NCBI RefSeq assembly: GCF_003217575.1
Contig: NZ_QJTC01000029.1
Coordinates: 1 to 37,609 of the forward strand
Length of the DNA: 37,609 nucleotides
Reading direction: 5' to 3'
Source: Xylophilus ampelinus
GTDB lineage: Bacteria; Pseudomonadota; Gammaproteobacteria; Burkholderiales; Burkholderiaceae_C
Of the stretch, positions 25,714 to 34,604 are shown one piece after another (positions within the stretch are counted from its first letter, which is position 1; the number at the start of each line of letters is the position of its first letter). A program made the position numbers and the translations under genes. The notes under the pieces are model-generated. The model searched no databases and was not told where the DNA came from. It saw only the letters and a program-made list of their open reading frames with translations.

Positions 25714-26838
25714 TCAGGCCGCGGTTCCGCGAAAACGCCGTGCCGCCTGTCGGGTCACCTCGGCCAGCAGCCGCTCCTCGTGCTGGCGGTCGCGCAGCCA
25801 GCGGGCGTCGTTCTGCAGGGCGCTCACGTCGCCGCGCAACAGGTGCAGCGCGGCGGCGGCGCCCTGCGCCTCGGCATGGCGCTGCACATGGTGCATCGTC
25901 AGCAGGATGTGGTCGCGCAGCGGCATGTGGCTGCCGGTGGCGGCGTCGACATAATTGGCCTCCAGCCCGAAACGGCAGGCCTGGAAGCGGTTGGTGGTGT
26001 AGACGAGGTAGTCGTCCTCTTCGGGCACGAAAGGCTGCTCGGCCAGGAACCAGGCGGCGAGCGACTGCACGTAGCCCGCCAGCGCCGCGGCCCGCTCGAC
26101 CGTCAGCGGCGTGTCGAACACCCGGATCTCCACCGTGCCGTATTCGGGCTTGGGCCGGATGTCCCAGTAGAAGTCCTTCATGTTCTTGACCACGCCGGTC
26201 CGGGTCATCTTGGCGTAGTAGGCCGCGAACTCCGACCAGTCCAGGGTGAAGGGCGCGCGGCCCGACAGCGGGAACGCGAAGACCGAGTTGAGCCGCGCCG
26301 AGTCGAACTGCGTGTCCTGCCCCTGCACGTAGGGGCTCGACGCCGAGAGCGCGATGAAGTGCGGGACGTAGCGCGACATGCGGTGCAGCATCAGCAAGGC
26401 GCTGTCGGCGTCGGGGCAGCCGATGTGTACGTGCTGGCCGAAGATGGTGAACTGCTTGGAGAGATAACCGTAGCGCTCCGACAGCTCCCGGAAGCGCGGC
26501 CGGTCGTAGATGCGCTGCTCGTGCCACTGCTGGAACGGATGGGTCCCGCCGCCCACCACCGCGATGTTGAGCTTGTCGGCCGACTTCACCAGCGCATCGC
26601 GGATGGTGAAGAGGTGGCCCAGCACCTCCGAGGCGGAATGGCAAACGCAGGTCGACATCTCGATCATGCTCGAGGTCATCTCGGGCACCACCGCACCCGG
26701 CAGCGGCAGGCCCTCCATCAGCCGCAGCATGTCCTCGGCATAGGGCGCCAGGTCGTAGTCGTGGGTGTTGACCAGCTGCAGCTCCAGCTCGACGCCCAGC
26801 GACAGGGCGCGCGACGGCACGAAGGCCTCAAGCGTCAT
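25714..26838 (-). CDS. ybdK: YbdK-type carboxylate-amine ligase (GCS2 family)
   Basis: 374 residues. Family of ATP-dependent ligases with weak glutamate-cysteine ligase activity; the physiological substrate is not settled. Motifs: [12 protein letters not shown] at the N terminus, [54 protein letters not shown] and the C-terminal [12 protein letters not shown]. The ATG at 26836-26838 has AAGGAGG five bases upstream, a near-ideal ribosome site, and overlaps the end of the antiporter gene by 11 bases, so the two are co-transcribed. Confidence 0.95.
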   Translation of the reverse strand: MTLEAFVPSRALSLGVELELQLVNTHDYDLAPYAEDMLRLMEGLPLPGAVVPEMTSSMIEMSTCVCHSASEVLGHLFTIRDALVKSADKLNIAVVGGGTHPFQQWHEQRIYDRPRFRELSERYGYLSKQFTIFGQHVHIGCPDADSALLMLHRMSRYVPHFIALSASSPYVQGQDTQFDSARLNSVFAFPLSGRAPFTLDWSEFAAYYAKMTRTGVVKNMKDFYWDIRPKPEYGTVEIRVFDTPLTVERAAALAGYVQSLAAWFLAEQPFVPEEDDYLVYTTNRFQACRFGLEANYVDAATGSHMPLRDHILLTMHHVQRHAEAQGAAAALHLLRGDVSALQNDARWLRDRQHEERLLAEVTRQAARRFRGTAA

Positions 26839-28108
26839 GCGCGCCTCCTTCGGCCTGCCGCCGCAGGGCACCGCGCCGGCCGCCGAACAGCGACGGCAGC
26901 CACGGCCGCGAGGCCTCGCCCGCCCGGTGTAGCGCCACGGTGGCGACCACCGCGCCCAGCAGTTCCATCACCAGGATGGCCGGCAGGGCGACCTGCGCGA
27001 CCGCGCGGCCGGCGGCACCCTGGGACAGCGCGAACTGCGAGGCGATCAGCAGCGCGATGGAGGACATCGGCGACATCGCGCAACCCACCCACAGCGCCTG
27101 CCGCCAACTGGCGCCGCTGCCCCAATTGCCCAGCGCCACGCCCACGATCTTGGCCAGCGCCCGGGCGGCGATCAGGGTCAGCACCAGCAGCGCGGTCTTC
27201 GCCGTCCAGCCGACCTGGGCGGCCACAACCGAGACCAGCACGAACATCATCATGGTGAGCAGCGCCGCGGTGTCCAGCTGCCGCGGCCAGGCCCAGGGTC
27301 GCGGATGCCACTGCTTGAGCAGCATGCCGCCCAGCAGCGCGGCGATCGGCGCCGAGCCGCCAAGGTGCGAGGCGATGCCGGTGGCCGCCGCCACCAGGGC
27401 CAGCAGCAGCACCGAGGTGTTCTCGCTGGCCGGGCTCATCAGCTTGAGCGCCAGCCGCAGCGCCAGCGCCAGCGCGCCGCCCACCAGCACCGAGATCGCG
27501 GCCACCAGCGCCACCGGGTAGAGGCTGGCCAGCAGGTACAGCTGCTGGCGCTGCTCCAGCTCGGCCTGCGCGGTGCCGAAGGACAGGGCGTAGAGCGTGC
27601 TGAGCGTGGCCAGCACCATCGCCCGGTCGGTCACCGGACCGGCGGCGCGCATGTCCAGCGCCACCCGGCCCAGCACCGCGGGCGAGGCGGCCATCGCCAC
27701 CAGCGCCAGCGCCTGGGCGATCCGCGCCGGCACGCCCTGCCACTGCAGCGCGTAGGCGACCGCGCAATAGGTCAGCGCCGATTCGGCGACGCTCTGCACC
27801 AGCACCATCGGGTTGTGGCGGAACCAGCGCAGCGGGATGCGGCCACCGGCCTCGAACAGCACGGTGGCGATCGCCAGCTCCAGCAGGAACAGGCCGGTGC
27901 CTTGCAGCGGCCACACCGCGCCGCTGAAGCCGGCGAAACCCGCGATGCCGCCCACCAGCGAATAGCCCACCACCTTGGGCAGGCCGGTGTGGCGGTGGAA
28001 CAAATAGCCGGCCAGCGCGGCCAGCGCCAGCAGCAGCGACCACTGCACGGTCGCGAGGCCGGCGGAAGGACGCAGCCAGTCGGCCCAGATCGTCACGATT
28101 TCGGTCAT
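26828..28108 (-). CDS. Cation/proton antiporter (CPA2, Kef type, membrane part only)
   Basis: 426 residues with about 12 membrane helices. Typical CPA2 motifs: [49 protein letters not shown] and [18 protein letters not shown]. Transport of K+ or Na+ against protons is inferred from the family. It lacks the C-terminal NAD-binding RCK/TrkA-N domain of full-length KefB/KefC, so regulation by glutathione adducts is not expected. The ATG at 28106-28108 begins a long N-terminal segment; GGAGA lies about ten bases upstream. ybdK overlaps its 3' end. Confidence 0.88.
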   Translation of the reverse strand: MTEIVTIWADWLRPSAGLATVQWSLLLALAALAGYLFHRHTGLPKVVGYSLVGGIAGFAGFSGAVWPLQGTGLFLLELAIATVLFEAGGRIPLRWFRHNPMVLVQSVAESALTYCAVAYALQWQGVPARIAQALALVAMAASPAVLGRVALDMRAAGPVTDRAMVLATLSTLYALSFGTAQAELEQRQQLYLLASLYPVALVAAISVLVGGALALALRLALKLMSPASENTSVLLLALVAAATGIASHLGGSAPIAALLGGMLLKQWHPRPWAWPRQLDTAALLTMMMFVLVSVVAAQVGWTAKTALLVLTLIAARALAKIVGVALGNWGSGASWRQALWVGCAMSPMSSIALLIASQFALSQGAAGRAVAQVALPAILVMELLGAVVATVALHRAGEASRPWLPSLFGGRRGALRRQAEGGAHDA

Positions 28109-28174
28109 CGGTTCATGGTCTCCGGATGCCGGCGCGGCCGCACCGGCCGGCAGAGGGGCCGTGGCCCGCGGTGG

Positions 28175-30304
28175 TCAGATCCCCGCGTTCGGCGCGGGCG
28201 ACCCGCGCGGCACGAAGAACGAGAGCGGCGCATGCCGCAGGCGAGCCCAGATGGCCGAGCGGATGCGGGCGCGCTGCAGGCTGCCGACATTGTGCGCGCG
28301 CAGCGCCAGCCGGAACGCCAGGGTGAAACTGACGATCAGGTTGAGCGCGCCGATCGCGGGGATCGCCGCCAGGCACCACCAGAACGCCGCCATGTGCAGC
28401 ACCGCTGTGCCGTAGGCCGCGGCGGCGGCGGCGATCTGGCCGGTGGACAGCGTCACGTGGCGCGCCTCCAGCCCGATGCCGACGAAGGCGATCAACGGCG
28501 GGATCATGCCCAGCATGAAGCCCAGCGACACGTTGGAGGCGAAGCCCGACACGTTCTGCCGCACGAAGTGCGCCAGCCGCGCCGCGCGCGGCGCGCCCAG
28601 CCAGCGGGTGATGCGCGGATTGAAGCGCATCGCCGAATCCAGCCGGTGCAGCACGAACCAGTTCTCGGCCCAGCCGGCGACGATGCTGGCCGAGAACAGC
28701 AGCACGCCGGTGAAGGCGGCGAAGAAGGCGGTCGGCCCCAGCAGCGTGAGCGATTCCAGCGTGTGCTGCGCCTCGCGCGGCGAGATCATCGGATGGCCCA
28801 TCACCACCTGCAGCAGGGCCGCCGCGGCCAGCACCACCGGAAACACGGTGAACACGTTGCCCAGCACCGCCGCCACCTGGGAGCGCACCAGGTGGGTCAC
28901 CTCGTCGACGAAGGAATCCATCGAGGCGCCGGGGCCCATCTCCTTCAACTTGGCGGCCATGGCGGGCGCGGTCATCGCCGGCTGCTTGGTGGCCAGGGTG
29001 CAGTGCAGCAGCTGGATCAGCACGAAGCTGCCGGCGTACAGCAGGCTCGACCAGATGCCCGTCCAGAACGCCGACAGGCCCACCGCGGTGATCGCGAACT
29101 TGCCGAGCACCGTGCCCGCGGTCAGCACGCCGCCGCCGGCCGCCTGGCGCAGCATGCGGCCGTAGGCGGCGCTGTCGCGGGTGATGTAGTGCTCGCCGGT
29201 CTCGGCGCTGCGCTCGGCCACCTTGGCGGCCAGCAGCGACGAGTTGGCCGAGATAAGGGCCCGCACGCTGCGCCGCTCGTGGCCGAGCAGCACCAGCCGC
29301 GACAGCAGCCGGGCGGCGGCGGCCGGCGCGTCGGCCGAGAGCGCGCAGTCGAGCAGCTCGCGGATCCGCAGCAGCCGCTCGCGCAACTGCCGCAGCCGGA
29401 AGACCAGTCCTACCGAAACGCCGTTCTCCTCCAGGTGGGTGTAGACGGTGGCGGCGGCGAAGCGGCAGGCGTCGAGCCGGGCGCGCAGCTGCCGGGCGGC
29501 CCGCTCCAGCGCGGCGTCGTCGCGCGGCAGGCGCTGGGCCTCGACCCGCAGCGCCTCGACATCGCGGATCAGCGCGTGGAAGGGCTGGGCCTCGCGCGCG
29601 GCGGCGTTCATTCGCAGCCGCAGCTCGGGCGCGAATCCTGTGGAGAGCACCTGGCCGGCGCAGTACATCAGCGCGTCGAGCAGGGCCTGCTGCCACGGGT
29701 CGGGCAGGGGCGCCTCGACGACGGACGCCGAGACGGGCGTGGTCGCGGCAGGCGCGCCGAACAGGTCCGGCGTGTGGGTGGTGGCCGGGGCAATGGCACC
29801 GCCGGGGCCGCCGGGTTCCGCAGCGGTTGCGCCGGCCGCCGGCTGCGGCGTGTCGGGCGCGGCCAGCAGGTCGGCGATGCGGCGGCGCTGCCGGCCGTCG
29901 AGCAGCGAGATCCACTGCGCGTCGAAGCCGTGGGGCAGCGCCAGCAGGAATAGCTCGGACGCATCGATCGTCTCGGGGCTGGTCGGCAGGATTTTGCGGC
30001 GGATCCGCTCCGACGCCTCGCTGACGAAGGCGCTGCGCGGCGCGAAGCCGAAATCGGCCAGCAGCGTGGTGATGTCGACCGTGTGCAGCAGCCGCGACCA
30101 CCAGGCGCGCAGCCGCAGCCGTACCTCGGGCCGCGATTCGACCGCGTCGAGCAGCAACTGCACCCGGCTGACGGCCGCCTGAGGCGTGGCGCCCTTGCCG
30201 CGGATCCAGTCGGCCAGCTCGATCAGCCAGAGGTGGCGCACGGCCAGCGGCGCGGCCGGGTCCAGCCGCTCCAGAATGCCGTTGAGATCGCGCTTGCTGC
30301 GCAT
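28175..30304 (-). CDS. Large membrane protein of the family labelled site-specific recombinase Gcr
   Basis: 709 residues. The N-terminal 350 residues are soluble and helical, including a Pro/Ala-rich insert near 150-185. The rest has several membrane helices (for example AGTVLGKFAITAVGLSAFWTG, NVFTVFPVVLAAAALL, PTAFFAAFTGVLLF, GFMLGMIPPLIAFVGI). Features such as TGEHYITRDSAAYGRMLRQA fit the large proteins annotated as site-specific recombinase, after the gonococcal Gcr name. I see neither the R-H-R-Y set of tyrosine recombinases nor a serine recombinase core, and the membrane topology argues against DNA recombination. Real role unknown. The ATG (30302-30304) overlaps the apaG stop by one base, so the two are coupled. 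Confidence 0.85.
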   Translation of the reverse strand: MRSKRDLNGILERLDPAAPLAVRHLWLIELADWIRGKGATPQAAVSRVQLLLDAVESRPEVRLRLRAWWSRLLHTVDITTLLADFGFAPRSAFVSEASERIRRKILPTSPETIDASELFLLALPHGFDAQWISLLDGRQRRRIADLLAAPDTPQPAAGATAAEPGGPGGAIAPATTHTPDLFGAPAATTPVSASVVEAPLPDPWQQALLDALMYCAGQVLSTGFAPELRLRMNAAAREAQPFHALIRDVEALRVEAQRLPRDDAALERAARQLRARLDACRFAAATVYTHLEENGVSVGLVFRLRQLRERLLRIRELLDCALSADAPAAAARLLSRLVLLGHERRSVRALISANSSLLAAKVAERSAETGEHYITRDSAAYGRMLRQAAGGGVLTAGTVLGKFAITAVGLSAFWTGIWSSLLYAGSFVLIQLLHCTLATKQPAMTAPAMAAKLKEMGPGASMDSFVDEVTHLVRSQVAAVLGNVFTVFPVVLAAAALLQVVMGHPMISPREAQHTLESLTLLGPTAFFAAFTGVLLFSASIVAGWAENWFVLHRLDSAMRFNPRITRWLGAPRAARLAHFVRQNVSGFASNVSLGFMLGMIPPLIAFVGIGLEARHVTLSTGQIAAAAAAYGTAVLHMAAFWWCLAAIPAIGALNLIVSFTLAFRLALRAHNVGSLQRARIRSAIWARLRHAPLSFFVPRGSPAPNAGI

Positions 30305-30708
30305 CAGTGCAGGACCCGAGGCGTGCCGTCTCCGGGCATGGGGCTCGCATAGGCTTCGAGCACGAAGAGGGGGATCTCGGCGTCGAAGCGGGTGGCGTCC
30401 TCGCCCACGCAGAAGTAGCTCCCCTGCATCGTGCCGTTGGGGGTGCGCAGCCGGCAGCCGCTGGTGTAGCGGAAGGATTCGCCGGGCTTGAGCAGCGGCT
30501 GCTGGCCCACCACGCCCAGGCCCTTGACCTCTTCCACATGGCCTCGCGCGTCGCGGATGATCCAGTGGCGGGCGATCAACTGCGCCGCGACGTCGCCGAC
30601 GTTGACGACGGTGATCGTGTAGGAGAAGCCGTAGAGGCGCCGCTCGGGTTGCGACTGCGCGGGCAGGTACTGGGGCTCGACCGTGATCTGGAACTGGTGC
30701 TTCGGCAT
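30304..30708 (-). CDS. apaG: ApaG protein
   Basis: 134 residues, slightly longer than usual (about 125). ApaG has a fibronectin-III-like fold and binds nucleotides or phosphates; its exact function is unclear. Motifs: ITVEPQYLPAQSQPERRLYG, YSYTITVVN-type strand (FSYTITVVNVG), LIARHWIIRDARG, VVGQQPLLKPGESFRYTSGC and GTMQGSYFC. The stop overlaps the next gene's ATG (TGATG). The ATG at 30706-30708 is only 15 bases from a 167-bp inverted repeat, and no clear ribosome site is seen there. Confidence 0.95.
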   Translation of the reverse strand: MPKHQFQITVEPQYLPAQSQPERRLYGFSYTITVVNVGDVAAQLIARHWIIRDARGHVEEVKGLGVVGQQPLLKPGESFRYTSGCRLRTPNGTMQGSYFCVGEDATRFDAEIPLFVLEAYASPMPGDGTPRVLH

Positions 30709-30723
30709 GGCGGTGATGTTACT

Positions 30724-30890
30724 AGAGCGTGTTATGCGCTTCGACGTACCCAACCTTCTGGAAAGCCGGGCAGATGCCCGGCCACCGCGTCGCAGTCCGC
30801 TTGCGGTATCCATGCCGCGGCGCGTCCTGCACCTCGCCGCCGGGCCGGTCCCCGGCTTTCGCGGGTACGTCGAAGTGCATAACACGCTCT
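30724..30890. repeat. 167-bp element with AGAGCGTG inverted ends, copy B
   Basis: Bases 30724-30751 and 30863-30890 are inverted repeats of 28 bp with one mismatch (outer bases AGAGCGTGTTATGC). Inside, a smaller GCCGGGC/GCCCGGC hairpin follows the left end. The right end reads, on the minus strand, into GCGAAAGCCGGGGACCGG, matching copy A's GAAAGCCGG. It lies in the divergent apaG-rpe promoter region. There is no transposase and no clear target duplication (left flank CTA, right flank TGG). Confidence 0.85.
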
Positions 30891-30963
30891 GGGACGCGCC
30901 GCATCCGCTGGCTGCCGATGTGCCGCGACCGGCCGCGGTCGCCCGGACTGCGACAATTCCGCC

Positions 30964-31656
30964 ATGAGCCCTGCCGCCTCCCGCTACCGCATCGCCCCCT
31001 CGATCCTTTCGGCCGACTTCGCCCGCCTGGGCGAGGAAGTGCGCGACGTCATCGCCGCCGGTGCCGACTGGATCCATTTCGACGTGATGGACAACCATTA
31101 CGTCCCCAACCTGACCTTCGGCCCGATGGTGTGCCAGGCCCTGAAGCCCCACGCCAGGACGGCCGACGGCAGCCCGGTGCCGGTAGACGTGCACCTGATG
31201 GTGCAGCCGGTCGATGCGCTGTCCGCCGCCTTCGCCGACGCCGGTGCCGACCTGATCAGCTTCCACCCCGAGGCGGCCGCCCATCCGCACCGCAGCATCC
31301 AGGCGATCCGCGCGAAGGGCGTGAAGGCCGGGCTGGTCTTCAACCCGGCCACGTCGCTCGACATCCTCGACTGGACGATCGACGACCTCGATCTGGTGCT
31401 GATCATGAGCGTCAACCCCGGCTTCGGTGGCCAGGGCTTCATCGATTCGGCCTTGCGCAAGATCGAGCAGGTGCGCAAGCGCATCGACGCCAGCGGCAAG
31501 GACATCCGGCTCGAGGTCGACGGCGGCATCAAGACCGACAACATTGCCCGGGTGGCCGCCGCCGGGGCCGACACCTTCGTCGCGGGCAGCGCGATTTTCG
31601 GCAAGCCCGACTACCGCGCGGTGATCGACGGCATGCGGGCCGCATTGGCCGGCTGA
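30964..31656 (+). CDS. rpe: Ribulose-phosphate 3-epimerase
   Basis: 230 residues, TIM-barrel enzyme converting ribulose 5-phosphate and xylulose 5-phosphate in the pentose-phosphate and Calvin pathways. Motifs: [37 protein letters not shown] (metal-binding His and catalytic Asp), [36 protein letters not shown] and AGSAIFG. The ATG at 30964 matches the family N terminus. The phosphoglycolate phosphatase gene that often follows rpe is absent here. Confidence 0.97.
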   Translation: MSPAASRYRIAPSILSADFARLGEEVRDVIAAGADWIHFDVMDNHYVPNLTFGPMVCQALKPHARTADGSPVPVDVHLMVQPVDALSAAFADAGADLISFHPEAAAHPHRSIQAIRAKGVKAGLVFNPATSLDILDWTIDDLDLVLIMSVNPGFGGQGFIDSALRKIEQVRKRIDASGKDIRLEVDGGIKTDNIARVAAAGADTFVAGSAIFGKPDYRAVIDGMRAALAG

Positions 31657-31700
31657 AAATGCGCGGGGCGACGTTCCTGCCGCCAGCGTAGGACCGTACC

Positions 31701-31721
31701 GACATTCCTGACGGGAATGTC
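31701..31721. promoter_or_regulatory. Inverted repeat GACATTCC-GGAATGTC after rpe
   Basis: GACATTCC (31701-31708) and GGAATGTC (31714-31721) are a perfect 8-bp inverted repeat with a 5-base spacer. No T tract follows, so it is not a typical terminator. Its place 124 bases before a small gene and about 310 bases before catalase allows an operator role, which is only a suggestion. Confidence 0.4.
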
Positions 31722-31844
31722 CCACAGATAGCGCTTGCATACGGCTACGGACATTACGTATTCGCCGATTTACCCTTCAGGTCATACACCAAGCGCCCGT
31801 GCAACCGGCGCCGTGGCGCATACAGACTGTCTGAAGGAGCAACC

Positions 31845-31937
31845 ATGGAATGGCTTATCTGGTGCGTGGCAGGAGTGGCGGGTGCTTTCGCGCTGGCGGC
31901 GCTCGTTCGTGCGCTTGAGCGTTGTTACGACTATTGA
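31845..31937 (+). CDS. 30-residue single-pass membrane peptide
   Basis: A short gene that is easily missed: ATG, 30 codons and TGA, with AAGGAG ending six bases upstream. The peptide is MEWLIWCVAGVAGAFALAAL followed by VRALERCYDY. It has one membrane helix (about 3-20), no cleavage site, and a charged C-terminal tail with a second Cys. The strong ribosome site and clean amphipathic layout support a real gene. It lies 92 bases upstream of the catalase gene in the same direction and may share its promoter. No family recognised. Confidence 0.6.
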   Translation: MEWLIWCVAGVAGAFALAALVRALERCYDY

Positions 31938-32028
31938 GGGCTGTTTGCGCCTGGGTACGGCGGCCGTGTCCGCATTTCTCGCCCGGCCGTAGCGGCCTGC
32001 ACACCACAACGACAAGGTAGACCATCTC

Positions 32029-34221
32029 ATGGCCAGTACCAGGACCGGCGCCCGGGCCACCACCAAGGCCCGGGCGGCAGACGGCTCTGCGGACAAGCTG
32101 CAGCAGCTCCAGGCCTACACCGTCGACACGGCAGCGACCCTCACCACCAACCAGGCGCTGCAGATCCCGGACAACCACAACTCGCTCAAGGCGGGCGCAC
32201 GCGGCCCGACACTCATGGAGGACTTCATCCTCCGCGAGAAGCTCAGCCATTTCGCGCACGAGCGCATACCGGAGCGGGTCGTCTACGCCCGCGGAGCCGG
32301 CGCTCACGGCACCTTCCACGTCTACAAGGCGCTGTCGGAATACACGACCGCGCACTTCCTGAACGACACCGAGGCCCGCACGCCGGTCTTCGTGCGCTTC
32401 TCCACCAGCGCCGGCTCGCGCGGCTCGGCCGACACGGTGCGCGACGCGCGCGGCTTCGCCGTCAAGTTCTACACCCAGGAAGGCAACTACGACCTGGTCG
32501 GCAACAGCATGCCGGTGTACTACATCCAGGACGCGATCAAGTTCCCCGACCTGGTCCATGCGATGAAGCCCGAGCCGCATAACGAGATGCCGCAGGCGGC
32601 CAGCGCGCACGACACCTTCTGGGACTTCGCGTCCCTGATGCCCGAGACCACCCACATGCTGATGTGGACCATGAGCGACCGGGCCCTGCCGCGCAGCCTG
32701 CGCATGATGGAGGGCTTCGGCGTGCACACCTTCCGCATGGTCAACGGCCGCGGCGAGACGCACTTCGTCAAGTTCCACTGGAAACCCCGCCTGGGCCTGC
32801 ACGGCATGGCCTTCGACGAGGCGCAGAAGCTCGCCGGCAAGGACCCCGATTTCCACCGGCGCGACCTGTGGGAGGCGATCGACCAGGGCCATTTCCCCGA
32901 GTGGGAGCTGGGCCTGCAGGTGGTCTCGGAAGACAAGGCCGAGTCGCTCGGCGTGGACCTGCTCGACCCGACCAAGCTGATCCCCGAGGAACTGGTGCCG
33001 GTGCAGCTGGTGGGCCGTCTGGTGCTCAACCGCAATCCCGACAACTTCTTCGCCGAGACCGAGCAGGCGGCCTTCCACCCTGCGCACCTGGTGCCGGGCA
33101 TCGACTTCAGCAACGACCCGTTGCTGCAAGGCCGGCTGTTCGCCTACACCGACAGCCAGCTGGCGCGCCTGGGCGGCCCCAACTTCCACGAACTGCCGAT
33201 CAACCGCAGTGTGGTGCCGTTCCACAACTTCCAGCGCGACGGCCGGCACCGCCAGACGATCAACCGCAACGCGGTCGCTTACGAACCCAACTCGCTCGGC
33301 AGCCCCACCGGGACGGCGTTCCGGGTCGACGGCGCATCGGCCGGCTTCAAGAGCTACGCCGACGCCGCGATCGCGTCGCCCAAGCAGCGTCGCCGCAGCC
33401 CCACCTTCGACGACCACTACAGCCAGGCGACGCTGTTCTGGAACAGCATGGCACCCGCCGAGAAGGAGCACATCGTCGCGGCTTTCCGCTACGAGCTGGG
33501 CAAAGTCGGCGTGCCGGTGATCCGCCAGCGCATGGTCGATACGCTGGCGCATGTCGACCCGCGACTGGCCAAGAAGGTGGCGGCGACGCTCGGCATCGAC
33601 GCACCCGACCCCAGGGCCGCGGCCGGCCAGGCCGGTTTCCGTGAAGCCAGGACCGAACTGCCGCTGGAGGAAGCGCCGTCGCTCAGCATGCAGGCGCGGC
33701 CCGACAAGGGTGGAATCCATACGCGCCAGGTCGCGGTGGTCGTGGCCGACGGGGTGGACGTGGTGTCGCTGCGCGTCGTGCAGCATGCGCTGACCGACGC
33801 CGGCGCGGTCTGCACCGTAGTGGCGTCACGCCTGGGCGCGGTCGCTACCGCGGGTGGGCGACGACTCGACGTGGGCGGCACCTTCGCGGGCAACCCTTCG
33901 GTGATGTTCGACGCGGTGCTGGTCGCCGGAGGCAAGGACAGTGCGGACACCCTCTCCCAACTGGGCGAGGCGGTGCATTTCATGCTGGAGGCCTACAAGC
34001 ACTGCAAGCCGATCTGCGTGATGGGCGAAGGCATCGCGCTGCTGCGTCTGCTGGGCGTCGAAGCCGGCGCCCGCAGCGCCGAAGCGCTTGCGGGCCATCC
34101 GGGTGTCGTCTTGGGAGTCGGCGATACCGAAGCCTTGCAACTGACCGCACAGGAATTCATCAAGATGATCGCCGCCCACCGTTTCTGGGACCGACCGAAC
34201 CTCGACGCGATTCCGGCATGA
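32029..34221 (+). CDS. katE: Large-subunit catalase (HPII type) with Tyr at the catalytic His position
   Basis: 730 residues: catalase core (about 45-545) and a C-terminal flavodoxin/class I amidotransferase-like domain (about 560-730; VAVVVADGVDVVSL, VLVAGGKDSADTL), the HPII layout. Haem-side features are present: VRFSTSAGSRGSADTVRDAR, the distal Asn in VGNSMPVYYIQDA, and the proximal Tyr ligand in RLFAYTDSQLARLGGPN. In catalases the distal catalytic His lies in the motif VHARG or VHAKG. Here the sequence is RVVYARGAGAHG: codon 86 (32284-32286) is TAC, Tyr. A CAC-to-TAC change explains it. Normal hydrogen-peroxide dismutation is therefore doubtful. The ATG at 32029 has AAGGT about ten bases upstream. 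Stress-type genes follow on the other strand. Confidence 0.95.
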   Translation: MASTRTGARATTKARAADGSADKLQQLQAYTVDTAATLTTNQALQIPDNHNSLKAGARGPTLMEDFILREKLSHFAHERIPERVVYARGAGAHGTFHVYKALSEYTTAHFLNDTEARTPVFVRFSTSAGSRGSADTVRDARGFAVKFYTQEGNYDLVGNSMPVYYIQDAIKFPDLVHAMKPEPHNEMPQAASAHDTFWDFASLMPETTHMLMWTMSDRALPRSLRMMEGFGVHTFRMVNGRGETHFVKFHWKPRLGLHGMAFDEAQKLAGKDPDFHRRDLWEAIDQGHFPEWELGLQVVSEDKAESLGVDLLDPTKLIPEELVPVQLVGRLVLNRNPDNFFAETEQAAFHPAHLVPGIDFSNDPLLQGRLFAYTDSQLARLGGPNFHELPINRSVVPFHNFQRDGRHRQTINRNAVAYEPNSLGSPTGTAFRVDGASAGFKSYADAAIASPKQRRRSPTFDDHYSQATLFWNSMAPAEKEHIVAAFRYELGKVGVPVIRQRMVDTLAHVDPRLAKKVAATLGIDAPDPRAAAGQAGFREARTELPLEEAPSLSMQARPDKGGIHTRQVAVVVADGVDVVSLRVVQHALTDAGAVCTVVASRLGAVATAGGRRLDVGGTFAGNPSVMFDAVLVAGGKDSADTLSQLGEAVHFMLEAYKHCKPICVMGEGIALLRLLGVEAGARSAEALAGHPGVVLGVGDTEALQLTAQEFIKMIAAHRFWDRPNLDAIPA

Positions 34222-34223
34222 GA

Positions 34224-34250
34224 GAAAAGCCGTTCGGAGCGGCCTCTTTC
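34224..34250. terminator. Weak hairpin between convergent genes
   Basis: GCCG and CGGC (about 34230-34242) with partly paired A-rich and T-rich arms (GAGAAAA / CTCTTTC) form an imperfect hairpin between katE and the convergent gene. It may terminate in both directions, but the stem is short. Confidence 0.35.
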
Positions 34251-34573
34251 TATTTCGAGTCCCGGTGATCGGGGTCGTCCGCTCCGGGTTTGACGCCTTC
34301 GCGGTAAACCTTGCCCATCATTGGGCCCTTGTCTGTGTCCTCCTGCGGGCCGGTGGCATCGGCATAGGCCTGATCGCCCATCTTCTTGTTGGACGCCTCC
34401 TGCAACTGCTGGTTGTCGGCCGACTCGTCGCGCTCGTGCGGCATGCGGGCCGAACCGGATTGCTTCGCATGGGTGTCGCCGCGCGCGTCGGCCGATGTGC
34501 GGTTATCGGCCGGAACGCCGTCGGGGTCTACCACCGGCTCGCGTTGCGATTTGGTGGTCATGGTGTCTTTCAT
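34250..34573 (-). CDS. Small hydrophilic protein, possibly stress-related
   Basis: 107 residues, very hydrophilic (rich in Asp, Lys, Gln, Gly, with only one possible hydrophobic stretch, none membrane-like), probably disordered: MKDTMTTKSQREPVVDPDGV at the start and YREGVKPGADDPDHRDSK at the end. No family recognised. The ATG at 34571-34573 has GAGGA six bases upstream. A second ATG lies four codons later. It is downstream of the glycine-zipper gene on the same strand (31-base gap), convergent with katE. Composition suggests a desiccation- or osmotic-stress role, inference only. Confidence 0.7.
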   Translation of the reverse strand: MKDTMTTKSQREPVVDPDGVPADNRTSADARGDTHAKQSGSARMPHERDESADNQQLQEASNKKMGDQAYADATGPQEDTDKGPMMGKVYREGVKPGADDPDHRDSK

Positions 34574-34604
34574 GGCGGTCCTCGTCGTTCTTGCGTGGGG
34601 CCGG

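Noticed and set aside
28175-30304. Integrase or phage gene reading of the Gcr-labelled protein
   Set aside because: No catalytic recombinase residues, no attachment repeats and no phage genes nearby; several membrane helices instead.
30683-30967. Short open frames with a shared [15 protein letters not shown]-like sequence at several sites
   Set aside because: The similarity comes from the AGAGCGTG repeat itself being translated; none has a ribosome site or conserved protein outside the repeat.
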